Of a stretch of 53,268 nt of DNA, positions 20,334-30,320 are shown in pieces. Position 1 is the stretch's first letter; every line of letters begins with the position of its first letter. A model generated the notes under the pieces. It ran no database searches, was not told the DNA's origin, and saw nothing but the letters and a program-made list of their open reading frames with translations. The translations under genes and the position numbers were made by a program. Source of the DNA: an uncultured Bacilli bacterium (lineage in GTDB: Bacteria > Bacillota_I > Bacilli_A > RF39 > UBA660). The stretch lies in the NCBI GenBank assembly GCA_947624085.1, contig CANQIK010000005.1, positions 1 to 53,268 on the forward strand, in the 5' to 3' direction.

Positions 20334-20610
20334 CTGGATAAGGGTTATCCATTACCAAATTTAGAAATGGTGAATATAATTCAACTTTTTTTCTTAAGTA
20401 ATAACTTCTCTCCCCATCGGTTGTTACTTCATTTATGGTAATATCAGAATCTAATTCATAGTTTTTATCATCAATTACTTCTTCAGCAATACTTTCTAAA
20501 TTACTTCTAACCTGAATTATCCTAGAATAATCAATAATCGCCAGTAATATTAAAATAAGTACTGGAATAATGATAATAAACTCAACTAATGCTTGCCCCT
20601 TATTATTCAT
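20305..20610 (-). CDS. TadE-like pilin
   Basis: MNNKGQALVEFIIIIPVLILILLAIIDYSRII: canonical TadE N-terminus. Confidence 0.8.
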   Translation of the reverse strand: MNNKGQALVEFIIIIPVLILILLAIIDYSRIIQVRSNLESIAEEVIDDKNYELDSDITINEVTTDGERSYYLRKKVELYSPFLNLVMDNPYPVEVKRVVHE

Positions 20611-20662
20611 CTTTGTTACCTACCATCTTCTTAATTATAAAATAAAACCACTAAAAATACAA

Positions 20663-22840
20663 TCAAAAACGTGCAGGATTAAAAGTTATATCTAATTCAA
20701 TTTTTTTATTTGTTGGATACATATTTTCAATTTCTTTTAAAACCATAGATAATTTATCATCAAAAGTATATTTAATAGTTATTTGAAAATGATAGATATT
20801 ATTAACGCGGAAAACACTCGCAGGTGTTGGACCATATATAATTGTTTTATTATCAAGTTTAGGCATTAGATATCTTTTAATGTTTTGCGCTTCTTTTGCT
20901 ACATCATCATAACTTGCCCCCTTGATAACAATTAAACAAATATAAGTATATGGCGGGTATTTTAATTTATGACGAATATTCATTTCATATAAATAAAATT
21001 TATCATAATCGTTTTCTTTAACTAAATTTAAAACTTTATTATCGGGGTTAAAGGTTTGAATAATAACTTCGCCTTTTTTCTTATCTCGGCCAGCTCTACC
21101 TGCGGTTTGATATAGTAAAGAAAAAGTTTTTTCATTGGCGCGGAAATCAGGAAGATTTAGGGAAGTATCAGCATTAATAATGCCTACTAAAGTAACATTT
21201 TTAAAATCTAGTCCTTTACTTATCATTTGGGTTCCTAATAAAATATCATATTTATTATCGGCAAAATCGTCTATGATTTTTTGATAGCTCCCCTTTTTAG
21301 TTGTTGTATCTTGGTCCATGCGAATAATTCGCGCTGTTTTATATAGCTCATTAAGCATTTGTTCAACTTTTTGAGTACCGACCCCTAGATAATTTAAACT
21401 ATTTTCATGACACTTAGGACAAACATCATCTTTTTTAACGGTGTAACCACAGTAATGACAACGTAAGTTATTTGAAGTTTTATGATAAGTAAGTGTTATA
21501 TCACAGTTAGGGCATTTATATGTATAGCCACATGAAGCACAGGTAATAAAGGTTGAAAATCCTCGGCGATTAAGAAAAAGAATAGTTTGCTCATTATTTT
21601 CTAATCTCTGCGCTATTTTATCCTTTAACACCTTCGAAAATAAATAATTACCATGTTTTAACTCCTCAGCCATATCAACAAGACTAATTTCCGGCAAAAG
21701 CATATTATTAGCCCGTTTCGTAAGTTTTAAGAGTTTATACACTCCCTTATCTGCTCTAGCTCTTGACTCAAGACATGGTGTTGCTGAAGCTAAAAGCAAA
21801 GGACAATTATGATATTTAGCTCTAAATAACGCCATATCTTTTGCATAATAACGGGGATTTGCATCTTGACGATAAGTATCAGAGTGCTCTTCGTCAATAA
21901 TAATAATTCCTAAATTTTTAAGAGGTACAAAGATACTTGATCTTGTTCCAACAACAATTTTAACTTTACCTTGATAAATTTTTAAGTATTCATCGTATTT
22001 TTCGCCCGGAGTAAGCCCACTATGAAAAACCGCTACATCAGCGCCAAAACGATCATAAAATCTTTTTACTGTTTGCGTTGTAAGGGAAATTTCGGGAACT
22101 AAGACAATAGCCGTTTGTTTATTTTTAATGACATCTGAGATAAGGTGCATATATACCTCTGTTTTACCACTACCCGTAACGCCTTGAAGCAAATAAGTAC
22201 AAAATTTATTAAGTTCGACTTTTTGATAGGCTTCCTCTTGTTCCTTGGTAAGTTTTAATTCTTCCCTTAAATGATAATTAGCCTGATTTAAACGATATTT
22301 TTTAACTTTTACTTCTTTAATAAGCCCTAATTTTTCTAAGGTTTTACTACTTGATGAATTAACTTCTTTTTTTAAAACATCCCCTTTTAATAGCATATTT
22401 AGTATTGCTACTTGTTTTGCACGTCTTTCATTTTCCCTTATGTACTTATCTACTTCTACAGATGACTTATTTAAAGTATAAAAGGTCTCATATTTATCAT
22501 AAGATTTCCTTTGATCTTTAATCTTCAAAGCCGACGGAAGCATTGTTTGGTAAGCCGTTATTAAGGTACATAAAGTTTTTTCTTGCAAATATTTACCAAG
22601 TTCAAGTTGCTCTTCATTTAAATATATATCTTTATTATCAATCCGCAAAACCGTTTTAGTTTCAAACTCAGGCGTATCATTTGTAAGTTCTAAAACAATG
22701 CCAAAAACAATCCCTTTCCCAAAAGGAACTAAAACTTTTTGTCCGACTTTAATATCATTAACCATATCAGGAGGGACAAGATAAGTAAAACATTTATCTA
22801 ATGTCTTAATTGGATATTCAATTATTATTTTTGCGTACAT
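20663..22840 (-). CDS. priA: Primosomal protein N' (PriA helicase)
   Basis: LLQGVTGSGKTEVYMHLI, DEEHSDTYRQ, zinc-binding CASCGYTYKCPNCDITLTYH...CHYCGY, QTAGRAGRDKKKGEVIIQTFNP. Confidence 0.96.
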   Translation of the reverse strand: MYAKIIIEYPIKTLDKCFTYLVPPDMVNDIKVGQKVLVPFGKGIVFGIVLELTNDTPEFETKTVLRIDNKDIYLNEEQLELGKYLQEKTLCTLITAYQTMLPSALKIKDQRKSYDKYETFYTLNKSSVEVDKYIRENERRAKQVAILNMLLKGDVLKKEVNSSSSKTLEKLGLIKEVKVKKYRLNQANYHLREELKLTKEQEEAYQKVELNKFCTYLLQGVTGSGKTEVYMHLISDVIKNKQTAIVLVPEISLTTQTVKRFYDRFGADVAVFHSGLTPGEKYDEYLKIYQGKVKIVVGTRSSIFVPLKNLGIIIIDEEHSDTYRQDANPRYYAKDMALFRAKYHNCPLLLASATPCLESRARADKGVYKLLKLTKRANNMLLPEISLVDMAEELKHGNYLFSKVLKDKIAQRLENNEQTILFLNRRGFSTFITCASCGYTYKCPNCDITLTYHKTSNNLRCHYCGYTVKKDDVCPKCHENSLNYLGVGTQKVEQMLNELYKTARIIRMDQDTTTKKGSYQKIIDDFADNKYDILLGTQMISKGLDFKNVTLVGIINADTSLNLPDFRANEKTFSLLYQTAGRAGRDKKKGEVIIQTFNPDNKVLNLVKENDYDKFYLYEMNIRHKLKYPPYTYICLIVIKGASYDDVAKEAQNIKRYLMPKLDNKTIIYGPTPASVFRVNNIYHFQITIKYTFDDKLSMVLKEIENMYPTNKKIELDITFNPARF

Positions 22841-23321
22841 ATTTAAGTCCTACATTTATACCAATGAACCCTCCGATAAGAGCTACTAAAATGCCAAATA
22901 TAAGGGTTTTATGATTATAGAAATATTTTAAAGCATTACCCATTTTCGGGATAGTTATAACCATTTTACCATAAACACTTAAATTATTAACGGAGCTTCC
23001 ATCAGTAAATTGATTATTATCTCCCCGGGTTTTATATATGCCATTTTTATTATCAATAATGCGATGAGTAACTGTTATGCCGTCACGTTCAAAGGCAATA
23101 ACATCTCCTACTTCATAAGTTTCCTGTTTTTTCAAAATAACTAAATCCCCTTTTTCAATAGTAGGAAGCATACTTGTACCTGTATTAATAAATCCCGTAT
23201 AATTCAGAAAATAAGGGGTATGCCCTTTACTCTTTTGGATAAAAAAAGAAATTGCAATGATTAAAAAAAGGGCAATTATAATAGTAAGTATGGATAACAT
23301 TATTCTTATAAAATACTTCAT
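22818..23321 (-). CDS. Signal peptidase I, SipW/ER-type
   Basis: GFINTGTSMLPTIEKGDLVILKK...GDVIAFERDGITVTHRIID...YKTRGDNNQFTDGSSVNNLSVYGK; TM on both sides. Confidence 0.8.
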   Translation of the reverse strand: MKYFIRIMLSILTIIIALFLIIAISFFIQKSKGHTPYFLNYTGFINTGTSMLPTIEKGDLVILKKQETYEVGDVIAFERDGITVTHRIIDNKNGIYKTRGDNNQFTDGSSVNNLSVYGKMVITIPKMGNALKYFYNHKTLIFGILVALIGGFIGINVGLKYVRKNNN

Positions 23322-23344
23322 AGTTTCATTATCTCATGCACCAT

Positions 23345-23369
23345 AAAAAAAAGCTAGTAATAACTAGCA
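23345..23369 (-). terminator. Intrinsic terminator
   Basis: Minus strand GCTAGT tatt ACTAGC TTTTTTTT. Confidence 0.85.
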
Positions 23370-23382
23370 TAATTTATGATAT

Positions 23383-23646
23383 TTAATTATTAATATTAGA
23401 ACTATCACTGATAATATTTATTAAATTATCAAGTTCTAAAATAACATTACTGCGCGCTTGCCCTACTTTACTTACTAAATCGCTAATTGCTACTCCTAAA
23501 GATGAATTTGCCCCGCAAACTTGGATAAGGACATCTAAAATCCCGTTTTGGTCTTCTTTACTTAGGAGATTTAAAATATTTAAAAGTTCATTTTTATTAT
23601 TAATGATATTATTTTTAATTTCTTCAAGGCTCATATCACTAGTCAT
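23383..23646 (-). CDS. Hypothetical small helical protein
   Basis: 87-aa ORF overlapping the upstream ORF by 8 nt; terminator directly after. Confidence 0.5.
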   Translation of the reverse strand: MTSDMSLEEIKNNIINNKNELLNILNLLSKEDQNGILDVLIQVCGANSSLGVAISDLVSKVGQARSNVILELDNLINIISDSSNINN

Positions 23647-23962
23647 GATTATCCTCCATATAATTTGTGCGAATAGCTCTTCGGGAATTAAGAACTAAAG
23701 AAGCTACTGTTTGATGTAATTTTTCTAAAGTTAAAGCTAGTTGCTCGATAGAGTCACAATATTTCAATAGATTAGCTGAGACTTTTTGCTTTTCTTCTGA
23801 ACTTTCAAGAAGCTTATTAAGACTTTCAGTATTAATACTATTACGAAAATTATCAGCACAAGTTCGTAATTTCGCCGGAATATTTTCTAAATTATTATTA
23901 GCATTTTCCGCCACAATACAATTTTCTTTTGATAAAAATGCCATTGCCATAGCCTGTACCAC
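23639..23962 (-). CDS. Hypothetical small helical protein
   Basis: 107-aa ORF, RBS-like AGGTGG upstream; true start may be one of the internal Met codons (MAMAF / MAF). Confidence 0.5.
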   Translation of the reverse strand: MVQAMAMAFLSKENCIVAENANNNLENIPAKLRTCADNFRNSINTESLNKLLESSEEKQKVSANLLKYCDSIEQLALTLEKLHQTVASLVLNSRRAIRTNYMEDNHD

Positions 23963-24047
23963 CTTTCTACTCTTACTCTATAAGTATAATTAAAAAATTG
24001 CCTTTTTGTCAATTGCTATCATAAAAATATAAAAAGAAAGTATTGCA

Positions 24048-26078
24048 TTACTTTCCTTTATCATCATTAGTACAAGTAGGACAAATTATATCGCCATTTT
24101 TATCGACTAAAAGATCATTACATACTGGGCATTTTTCACCAGTAGGCTTATACCATGAAGCATATTTACATTTAGGAAAATTACTACAACCCCAGAAAGT
24201 TTTACCTTTCTTAGTTGTTCTTTCAATAATATCGCCACCACATTTAGGACATTTGCATATAACAATTTTTTCTTTTTCTTCTTTTTTAATATATTTACAT
24301 TCTGGATAATTAGAGCAGGCAACAAATTGACCATACCGGCCTTTGCGTATTACTAAAGGATTACCACATTCAGGACACATTTCGCCCGTTTGTTCTGGAG
24401 CTTTTTTCTCCATATTCTTAAAGGCATTATCCACAAGAGGAGCAAAGCCATCATAAAAGTCCGTTAAGACTTTAATATAATCAGCTTTATTCTCGGCAAT
24501 TTTATCAAGATCATCTTCCATATTGGCAGTATATTTAACATTAACGATTGATGAAAAATATTCTTGGAGTTTATCAGTTGTCTCAAAACCAACCTCAGTA
24601 GGAACAAATTTTTTATCTTCAATATTAACATAGCCCCGGTCTTTAATAGTTGCAATTATAGTAGCATAAGTTGATGGACGACCAATGCCAAGACTTTCAA
24701 GTTCCTTAATAAGGGAACTTTCACTATACCGAGCAGGCGGTTTAGTAAAGTGTTGTAATTTATCAATTTTCTTGGTAGATATTGTTTTAACATTTTTTAA
24801 ATCAGGCAATAATGTATCATTTTGATCTTCGTATTCGCCATAGACTTTTAAATAACCATCAAAAGTTAGAACTGAACCAGTAGCCTTAAAAATATAATCA
24901 TTATTATTAAGTTTTATCGTTGTAGCAAGAACCTTGGCATCAGCCATTAAAGAAGCTAAAGCTCTTGCATAAATTAATTTATATAATTTTAATTCTTCAG
25001 CTGTTAAATATTTAGCCACATCTTCTGGTTTACGATTAATGGAAGTTGGTCTTATACCTTCATGGCCATCTTGAACATTTTCAACTTTCTTACCTTTTTT
25101 GACATAACCAACATAATTTTTTCCGTAATTTTCATTAATAAAACCAAAAGCTTGTTTAACAAATTCATCAGAAATTCTCGTAGAGTCTGTACGCATATAG
25201 GTAATAAGCCCGGCATGGTCTTTACCCATATCAATACCTTCATAAAGCTTTTGAGCAATACTCATAGTTCTTGAAGCAGAAAAACCTAATTTAGATGACG
25301 CTACTTGTTGTAAAGTGGATGTTCTAAATACTTCTTTTGAACTACGATTTTTTTCTTTTTCTTCGATGTCTTCAATAATAAAATCATTACTAAGTTTAGC
25401 TAAAATTACCTCAGCTTCATCCTCGGTATTTATTTCTACCGGCTTTTCGTGATAGGTATCAAGAACTGCCACAAAATTTTTAAAGTCTGCTTCAATTGTC
25501 CAATATTCTTTAGGAATGAAAGCTAGGATTTCTCTTTCGCGATCAACAATTAATTTTAAGGCAATACTTTGTACTCTCCCTGCCGATTTTCCCGAAGTTT
25601 TAGCTTGCATTAATTTGCTTAAACGAAAGCCAATTATCCGGTCTAAAAATCTACGGGTTTCCCCACTATGCACTAAATTCATATCAATTCGGCGAGGATT
25701 TTTAAGAGCATTTAAAACAACGTCTTTAGTTATTTCATTAAATACAACCCGATCATATTTATTATCATTAATATCTAATTCATCATATAAGTGCCAGGAA
25801 ATTGTTTCTCCTTCACGGTCTGGATCGGTAGCAAGATAAATGTGATCAGCACTTGCGACAATCTTTTTAAGGGCCGCTACCTCTTTTTTCTTACCCTTAA
25901 TAATTTCATATGTCGGTTTAAATCCATTTTCAATATCGATACCTAAGCCATATTTACCGGATGTAGCTAAATCACGGATATGACCTTTCGATGAAATCAC
26001 TTCATAATCTTTACTGCCTAGATATTTTTCAATAGTTCGACATTTCGCAGGCGACTCAACAATAATAACATTTTTCAT
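24048..26078 (-). CDS. topA: DNA topoisomerase I
   Basis: VIVESPAKCRTIEKYLG, TDPDREGETISWHL, GLITYMRTDSTRIS, C-terminal CPECGNPL/CPKCGGDI/CPVCNDLL zinc ribbons. Confidence 0.97.
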   Translation of the reverse strand: MKNVIIVESPAKCRTIEKYLGSKDYEVISSKGHIRDLATSGKYGLGIDIENGFKPTYEIIKGKKKEVAALKKIVASADHIYLATDPDREGETISWHLYDELDINDNKYDRVVFNEITKDVVLNALKNPRRIDMNLVHSGETRRFLDRIIGFRLSKLMQAKTSGKSAGRVQSIALKLIVDREREILAFIPKEYWTIEADFKNFVAVLDTYHEKPVEINTEDEAEVILAKLSNDFIIEDIEEKEKNRSSKEVFRTSTLQQVASSKLGFSASRTMSIAQKLYEGIDMGKDHAGLITYMRTDSTRISDEFVKQAFGFINENYGKNYVGYVKKGKKVENVQDGHEGIRPTSINRKPEDVAKYLTAEELKLYKLIYARALASLMADAKVLATTIKLNNNDYIFKATGSVLTFDGYLKVYGEYEDQNDTLLPDLKNVKTISTKKIDKLQHFTKPPARYSESSLIKELESLGIGRPSTYATIIATIKDRGYVNIEDKKFVPTEVGFETTDKLQEYFSSIVNVKYTANMEDDLDKIAENKADYIKVLTDFYDGFAPLVDNAFKNMEKKAPEQTGEMCPECGNPLVIRKGRYGQFVACSNYPECKYIKKEEKEKIVICKCPKCGGDIIERTTKKGKTFWGCSNFPKCKYASWYKPTGEKCPVCNDLLVDKNGDIICPTCTNDDKGK

Positions 26079-28108
26079 TAGCTTTCAACCTCTTTCTCAT
26101 ATTTTTTTAGAGCATCTTCTAGGTAGGCAAAATAATTATACCTTACGGCTAAGATTGATGCATTATTTTTATTATAAATTTTTTGATTAATTTGTTTTAT
26201 TTCTTCGGAAGTATACGTTTTATCACTAAAATACGTTACTTCTCCTGTGGTTGACTCATAATATAAATCTTTATTAAGCCATGATAAGTCTGGGAATGTC
26301 ACAATACCTGCGAATTCATCACTAAAATAGTCTTCACCAACATATAAACGGGGATCAAAATCTAAAGCAAATAAATTAGCTATTGTTGGCGTTAAATTCA
26401 AATAACTTGTGTATTCTGTAAATTCTTGCTTTTCTAACCCCGGATTATAAATTATAAGAGGGGTTCTTTCTCTTTCATAATTATCTATATCTCTGGTTAA
26501 AACTTCTTTTAATAAATCATCTCCTAAATTATATGGATAATGATCACCATAAAGAACAATAATAGTATCATCTAAAAGATCTTTAGCTTTAAGGCCATCT
26601 ATTAATGTACCTAAAGCATTATCAACTACTTTTAATTTTGATAAATATCTTCTAATAGGCATTGAATAATCGGTATTTTCCGTCATGTCTAAATACATAT
26701 CGCCATATAAAGATGGATACTCATAAGAGCCATGAGAAGTTACGGTAATAATAAAACTCATAAAGTTACTACCACGAGGAACTTCACTATCTAATGTTTG
26801 CAAATAATACTCCATCATGTCAACATCAGATGTCCAATCATAATCAAAATCCGAAATCTCCAAACCCATATCGGAAGCATTATGGTATTTATCAGAACCT
26901 AGATTAGGATGATATATCTCGCGGTCATAATATTTATTATAGTAGTTATGAAAACTATTAGCATAGTAACCAGCATTATTAAATAAATTAAATAAAGACT
27001 CATAATATGTATTATCTTCATATATATTCGCGGTACATATATTACTATCAGCATATAAGCCCGTTAAAGAAGAAAATTCATTATTTGAAGTTGGGCAATT
27101 ACTCCGAGGTGAAAAATGATTCGCAAAATACCAACCATTATTTTTTAAATAAGCAAAATTAGGATAATATTCGGGGTTATCTATAATATCATTAACCGAC
27201 TCCATCATAATGACAATTAGATTTTTGTCTTTAAAAAACCCCGTTTTATCATTAGTACTCGAGATTGGTTGACTAATAAAATAATTATTAAGCGAATTTA
27301 AGATACTGTCATTTTCATTAGCAATTACCTCAAGCCAAGAGCTATCATCAAATTTTCTTGTTTCATTGACGGCTATAAAAGTATCTTGAGCAGTATCTAA
27401 CGTAACTTCGGACGGGACAATTTTATTTTTAAGATCAATTATACTATAAGGCATAATCCCAAATTCTTTGATATATAATCCCGGTTGACTCCCGGAGGCA
27501 AACAATTTACGTAAAGATATAGCTTGCTCATCTTGCATATAACGATCATCTAAAAAATTATAATAAAGCATACCAAAACTTAATACGCCAATCATTGCAG
27601 TAATAAGCATAATCGTATTTTCATGAGTATAATGTTTTTTTAAATGAAATAAACTTGTTTTTTTATTATTAAACTTACTTATAATAACTATTAAAATTAA
27701 AAGAATAGTAAATGGGATAAATTCACAGTAAAAAATAGGTTTTAAGGATTTAATAAATTCCGGTATATAAGAACTAACTGCTCCTAACTGAGAAGATACA
27801 GCCGTAGACATATAAGAGCCCATATAATTAAGATAACCAATTTGAATAAAGCTATAAAAACTATATATAAAGACTAAAATCAAGTTAATAATGATCATCT
27901 TTTTAGGTTTTAAAGATGAAGTTAAATAACTAATAATAGTAGCTAATATAGCACTAAAAAGAAATACTCTTAATAAAGAATAGTTAAATACTGGATAGCC
28001 ATTAATTAAACGAAATATTATTTCAATTAATAATAATGACCATAACTGTATACTAAAACTTTGTAACATCTTATTTTTGAGTAATTTCATTATTGCTCCT
28101 TTCAACAA
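26078..28108 (-). CDS. LTA synthase-family membrane sulfatase/phosphotransferase
   Basis: N-terminal TM bundle; LIVIMMESVND...FSPRSNCPTSNNEFSSLTGLY...LYGDHYPY. Likely start MKLLKNKML. Confidence 0.85.
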   Translation of the reverse strand: MLKGAIMKLLKNKMLQSFSIQLWSLLLIEIIFRLINGYPVFNYSLLRVFLFSAILATIISYLTSSLKPKKMIIINLILVFIYSFYSFIQIGYLNYMGSYMSTAVSSQLGAVSSYIPEFIKSLKPIFYCEFIPFTILLILIVIISKFNNKKTSLFHLKKHYTHENTIMLITAMIGVLSFGMLYYNFLDDRYMQDEQAISLRKLFASGSQPGLYIKEFGIMPYSIIDLKNKIVPSEVTLDTAQDTFIAVNETRKFDDSSWLEVIANENDSILNSLNNYFISQPISSTNDKTGFFKDKNLIVIMMESVNDIIDNPEYYPNFAYLKNNGWYFANHFSPRSNCPTSNNEFSSLTGLYADSNICTANIYEDNTYYESLFNLFNNAGYYANSFHNYYNKYYDREIYHPNLGSDKYHNASDMGLEISDFDYDWTSDVDMMEYYLQTLDSEVPRGSNFMSFIITVTSHGSYEYPSLYGDMYLDMTENTDYSMPIRRYLSKLKVVDNALGTLIDGLKAKDLLDDTIIVLYGDHYPYNLGDDLLKEVLTRDIDNYERERTPLIIYNPGLEKQEFTEYTSYLNLTPTIANLFALDFDPRLYVGEDYFSDEFAGIVTFPDLSWLNKDLYYESTTGEVTYFSDKTYTSEEIKQINQKIYNKNNASILAVRYNYFAYLEDALKKYEKEVES

Positions 28109-28703
28109 ATTTTTGAACTGGCTTATATGTTTTCCTATAAATATTTAATATACCATACATTTCTAATTTTGCAAGATGCTTTTTGGTAGGATAGCCTTTA
28201 TGCTTAGCAAATTCATACTCTGGATACATTTTATCATATTCGTACATAATATGGTCACGCGTAACTTTGGCAATAACAGAAGCAGCCGCTATAGAAAGAC
28301 TTTTAGCATCCCCTTTTATGATAGCTAAATGATTAGGCGTATGAATATCCATGGCATCAGTTAAGACAAAATCAGGTTTAATAGATAATTTATTAATGGC
28401 TTCTTGCATGGCTTTTCGACTAGCTTCAAGAATATTTATGCGATCTATTTCATTATTATCAATGACACTAATCCCTACACTTAAGGCCTCAGCCATTATA
28501 ATTTTATAAAATTTCTCTCGCTGTTTTTCACTTAATTGTTTTGAATCGTTAAGCCCCGGTAGATTATAGCCTTTAGGAAGAATAACCGCCGCAGCTACAA
28601 CAGGACCACACAAAGGACCCCGACCAGCTTCATCAGTGCCCGCGATATATTCATAACCTAAAGCGTGATATTTTGTTTCATATTCTAATAAATCTACTTG
28701 CAT
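28071..28703 (-). CDS. rnhB: Ribonuclease HII
   Basis: YIAGTDEAGRGPLCGPVVAAAVILP; KGDAKSLSIAAASVIAKVTRD. Confidence 0.96.
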   Translation of the reverse strand: MQVDLLEYETKYHALGYEYIAGTDEAGRGPLCGPVVAAAVILPKGYNLPGLNDSKQLSEKQREKFYKIIMAEALSVGISVIDNNEIDRINILEASRKAMQEAINKLSIKPDFVLTDAMDIHTPNHLAIIKGDAKSLSIAAASVIAKVTRDHIMYEYDKMYPEYEFAKHKGYPTKKHLAKLEMYGILNIYRKTYKPVQKFVERSNNEITQK

Positions 28704-29551
28704 ATATCTAATGTTATATTATTTACCTTTCCATTTGCAACATCATTAAGTATTCTTTCCGAAGTTTTATAATAATCGATTTCATCCTTTTTTATGAACC
28801 CCCATTTCTTGGCAAGATTTTCCATTATCTCTAAGTCAGTGTTACCTGAAACAGCATATATATTTTCTAAAACATTTATGAAATTAGTGTGATAAATATT
28901 AAGTAAATGTAAAGCAATATCGATAATATTTAAAACTTCCCTTTTAATTGAGCCTAAAACTGCTATATTATAAGCTATTTCTTGATCTTCAAATTTCGGC
29001 CATAAAATACCAGGAGTATCAAGTAAAGTAATACCTAAATTAGTTTTTAAAAAATTAAGTTGTCTAGTTACACCAGGTTTATTTTCGACATTTGCTACTT
29101 TTCTGCCCGCCATTTTATTTATAAGACTACTTTTTCCTACGTTGGGAATGCCGATTACTAAAGCTTTTATTTCTTTAGTTTTAAGACCTTTGCCTGCCCT
29201 TTTTTCTTGAATGTAACTTGTAAGCTCATGCGTTAAATCAACAATTTTTTTATAGTCTTTATCATCTTTTAAATTGACTGCTAGAACATTATAACCTTTA
29301 TTTTCATAATATTTTAACCATTTATTAGTCATATCCATATTACATAAATCTTTTTTGGTCATAATTAATATTCTTTGCTTATTTTTAATAATATCCTCAA
29401 TATCATTTATCTTAGTTGAATATGGGGCTCTAGCATCAACAAGTTCATAGACAATATCTATTAAGTCAATATTTTCTATAATTTGTCTTTTAGCTTTTGC
29501 CATATGGCCGGGGTAATAATTAATATTTGTCTGATTTTGTCGAATGTCCAT
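28694..29551 (-). CDS. rbgA: Ribosome biogenesis GTPase RbgA/YlqF
   Basis: YYPGHMAKAKRQI, circularly permuted GTPase motifs TKKDL...GIPNVGKSSLINKM...DTPGILWPKF. Confidence 0.95.
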   Translation of the reverse strand: MDIRQNQTNINYYPGHMAKAKRQIIENIDLIDIVYELVDARAPYSTKINDIEDIIKNKQRILIMTKKDLCNMDMTNKWLKYYENKGYNVLAVNLKDDKDYKKIVDLTHELTSYIQEKRAGKGLKTKEIKALVIGIPNVGKSSLINKMAGRKVANVENKPGVTRQLNFLKTNLGITLLDTPGILWPKFEDQEIAYNIAVLGSIKREVLNIIDIALHLLNIYHTNFINVLENIYAVSGNTDLEIMENLAKKWGFIKKDEIDYYKTSERILNDVANGKVNNITLDICK

Positions 29552-29695
29552 TTAAATCACTTCCTTTGCTTCTCTTTTTCACTTTGCATAGTTAAACCTA
29601 AAAATTTATTATTCTACTTTTCTGTTTTTGCTTTTGTCAAAGTTTTGGAATATATAATTGCTCCTCTGTTTATTTCTTCACTTTCCGACTCATTT

Positions 29696-30085
29696 TTATA
29701 AAATTCTTTTATCATCCATTACAATACCAGTAATTAGATATTCTTTTAAAACTTTAGTTGCCCAAATTCTAAAATTTGTTGCTTTCTTTGAATTAACTCT
29801 ATATCCAACAGCAATAATCATATCGAGATTATATAATTTAGGTTTTCTTCCACCTGTACTTTCGTCGGAAATTCCGACAAAAGTTTCTTCTTTTAATTCA
29901 CCAGAATTTAAAATATTATTAATATGATCTGTTATAGTACTTCTAGCAACTCCAAATAATTCTGCAATCAAATCTTGTGTTAACCAAATATCTTTATTAA
30001 TTAATAAAACATTTACTTTAACATTATTATCATCATCTCTATATATCAAAAAGTCATGAGTTGTAACTTATAAATTATTTTTCAT
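29696..30085 (-). pseudogene. RhuM-family gene: premature stop at codon 6 and 3' truncation
   Basis: RBS GAGGTG then ATG AAA AAT AAT TTA TAA, in frame with ...THDFLIYRDDDNNVKVNVLLINKDIWLTQDLIAELFGV; ends after TGIVMDDKRIL, far short of full-length RhuM. Confidence 0.75.
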
Positions 30086-30108
30086 TATCGTCACCTCTTT
30101 TATTATGT

Positions 30109-30130
30109 TCTTAACTTTCGTAATCACCTT
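30109..30130 (-). promoter_or_regulatory. Shared leader motif, copy 1
   Basis: Plus-strand TTCTTAACTTTCGTAATCACCTT upstream of RhuM copy 1. Confidence 0.6.
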
Positions 30131-30274
30131 TCTACTTCTTAGCAAAAAAACGCATATTTTTAACCGTTTCTGCTATTTTATATCAATTTTTAGTTATTTT
30201 CATCCAAAATATGCAAGATACATTTTTGAATTTTTCCTTATTTTATAAGTCTTTAGAAGTATTCTTAATTAAAA

Positions 30275-30296
30275 CGTAATCAACCAGTTGATTACG
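30275..30296. repeat. Perfect palindrome CGTAATCAAC-CA-GTTGATTACG
   Basis: 10-bp arms, 2-nt centre, just downstream of the DUF1016 gene; a T-run follows on the minus strand. Confidence 0.8.
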
Positions 30297-30320
30297 GATT
30301 TATTAACCCCATTATTGTTT

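Noticed and set aside
24107-25258. ORFs at 24107, 24464 and 25052 (minus), and 25062 (plus)
   Set aside because: Off-frame or antisense to topA, which has full-length coding support.
26078-28703. 38-bp overlap of the LtaS-like and rnhB ORFs as overprinting
   Set aside because: The likely true start (MKLLKNKML) lies internally and reduces the overlap to ordinary translational coupling.
30275-30296. Integron attC site
   Set aside because: The palindrome has no RYYYAAC/GTTRRRY core pair and no spacer bulges, and no integrase is nearby.
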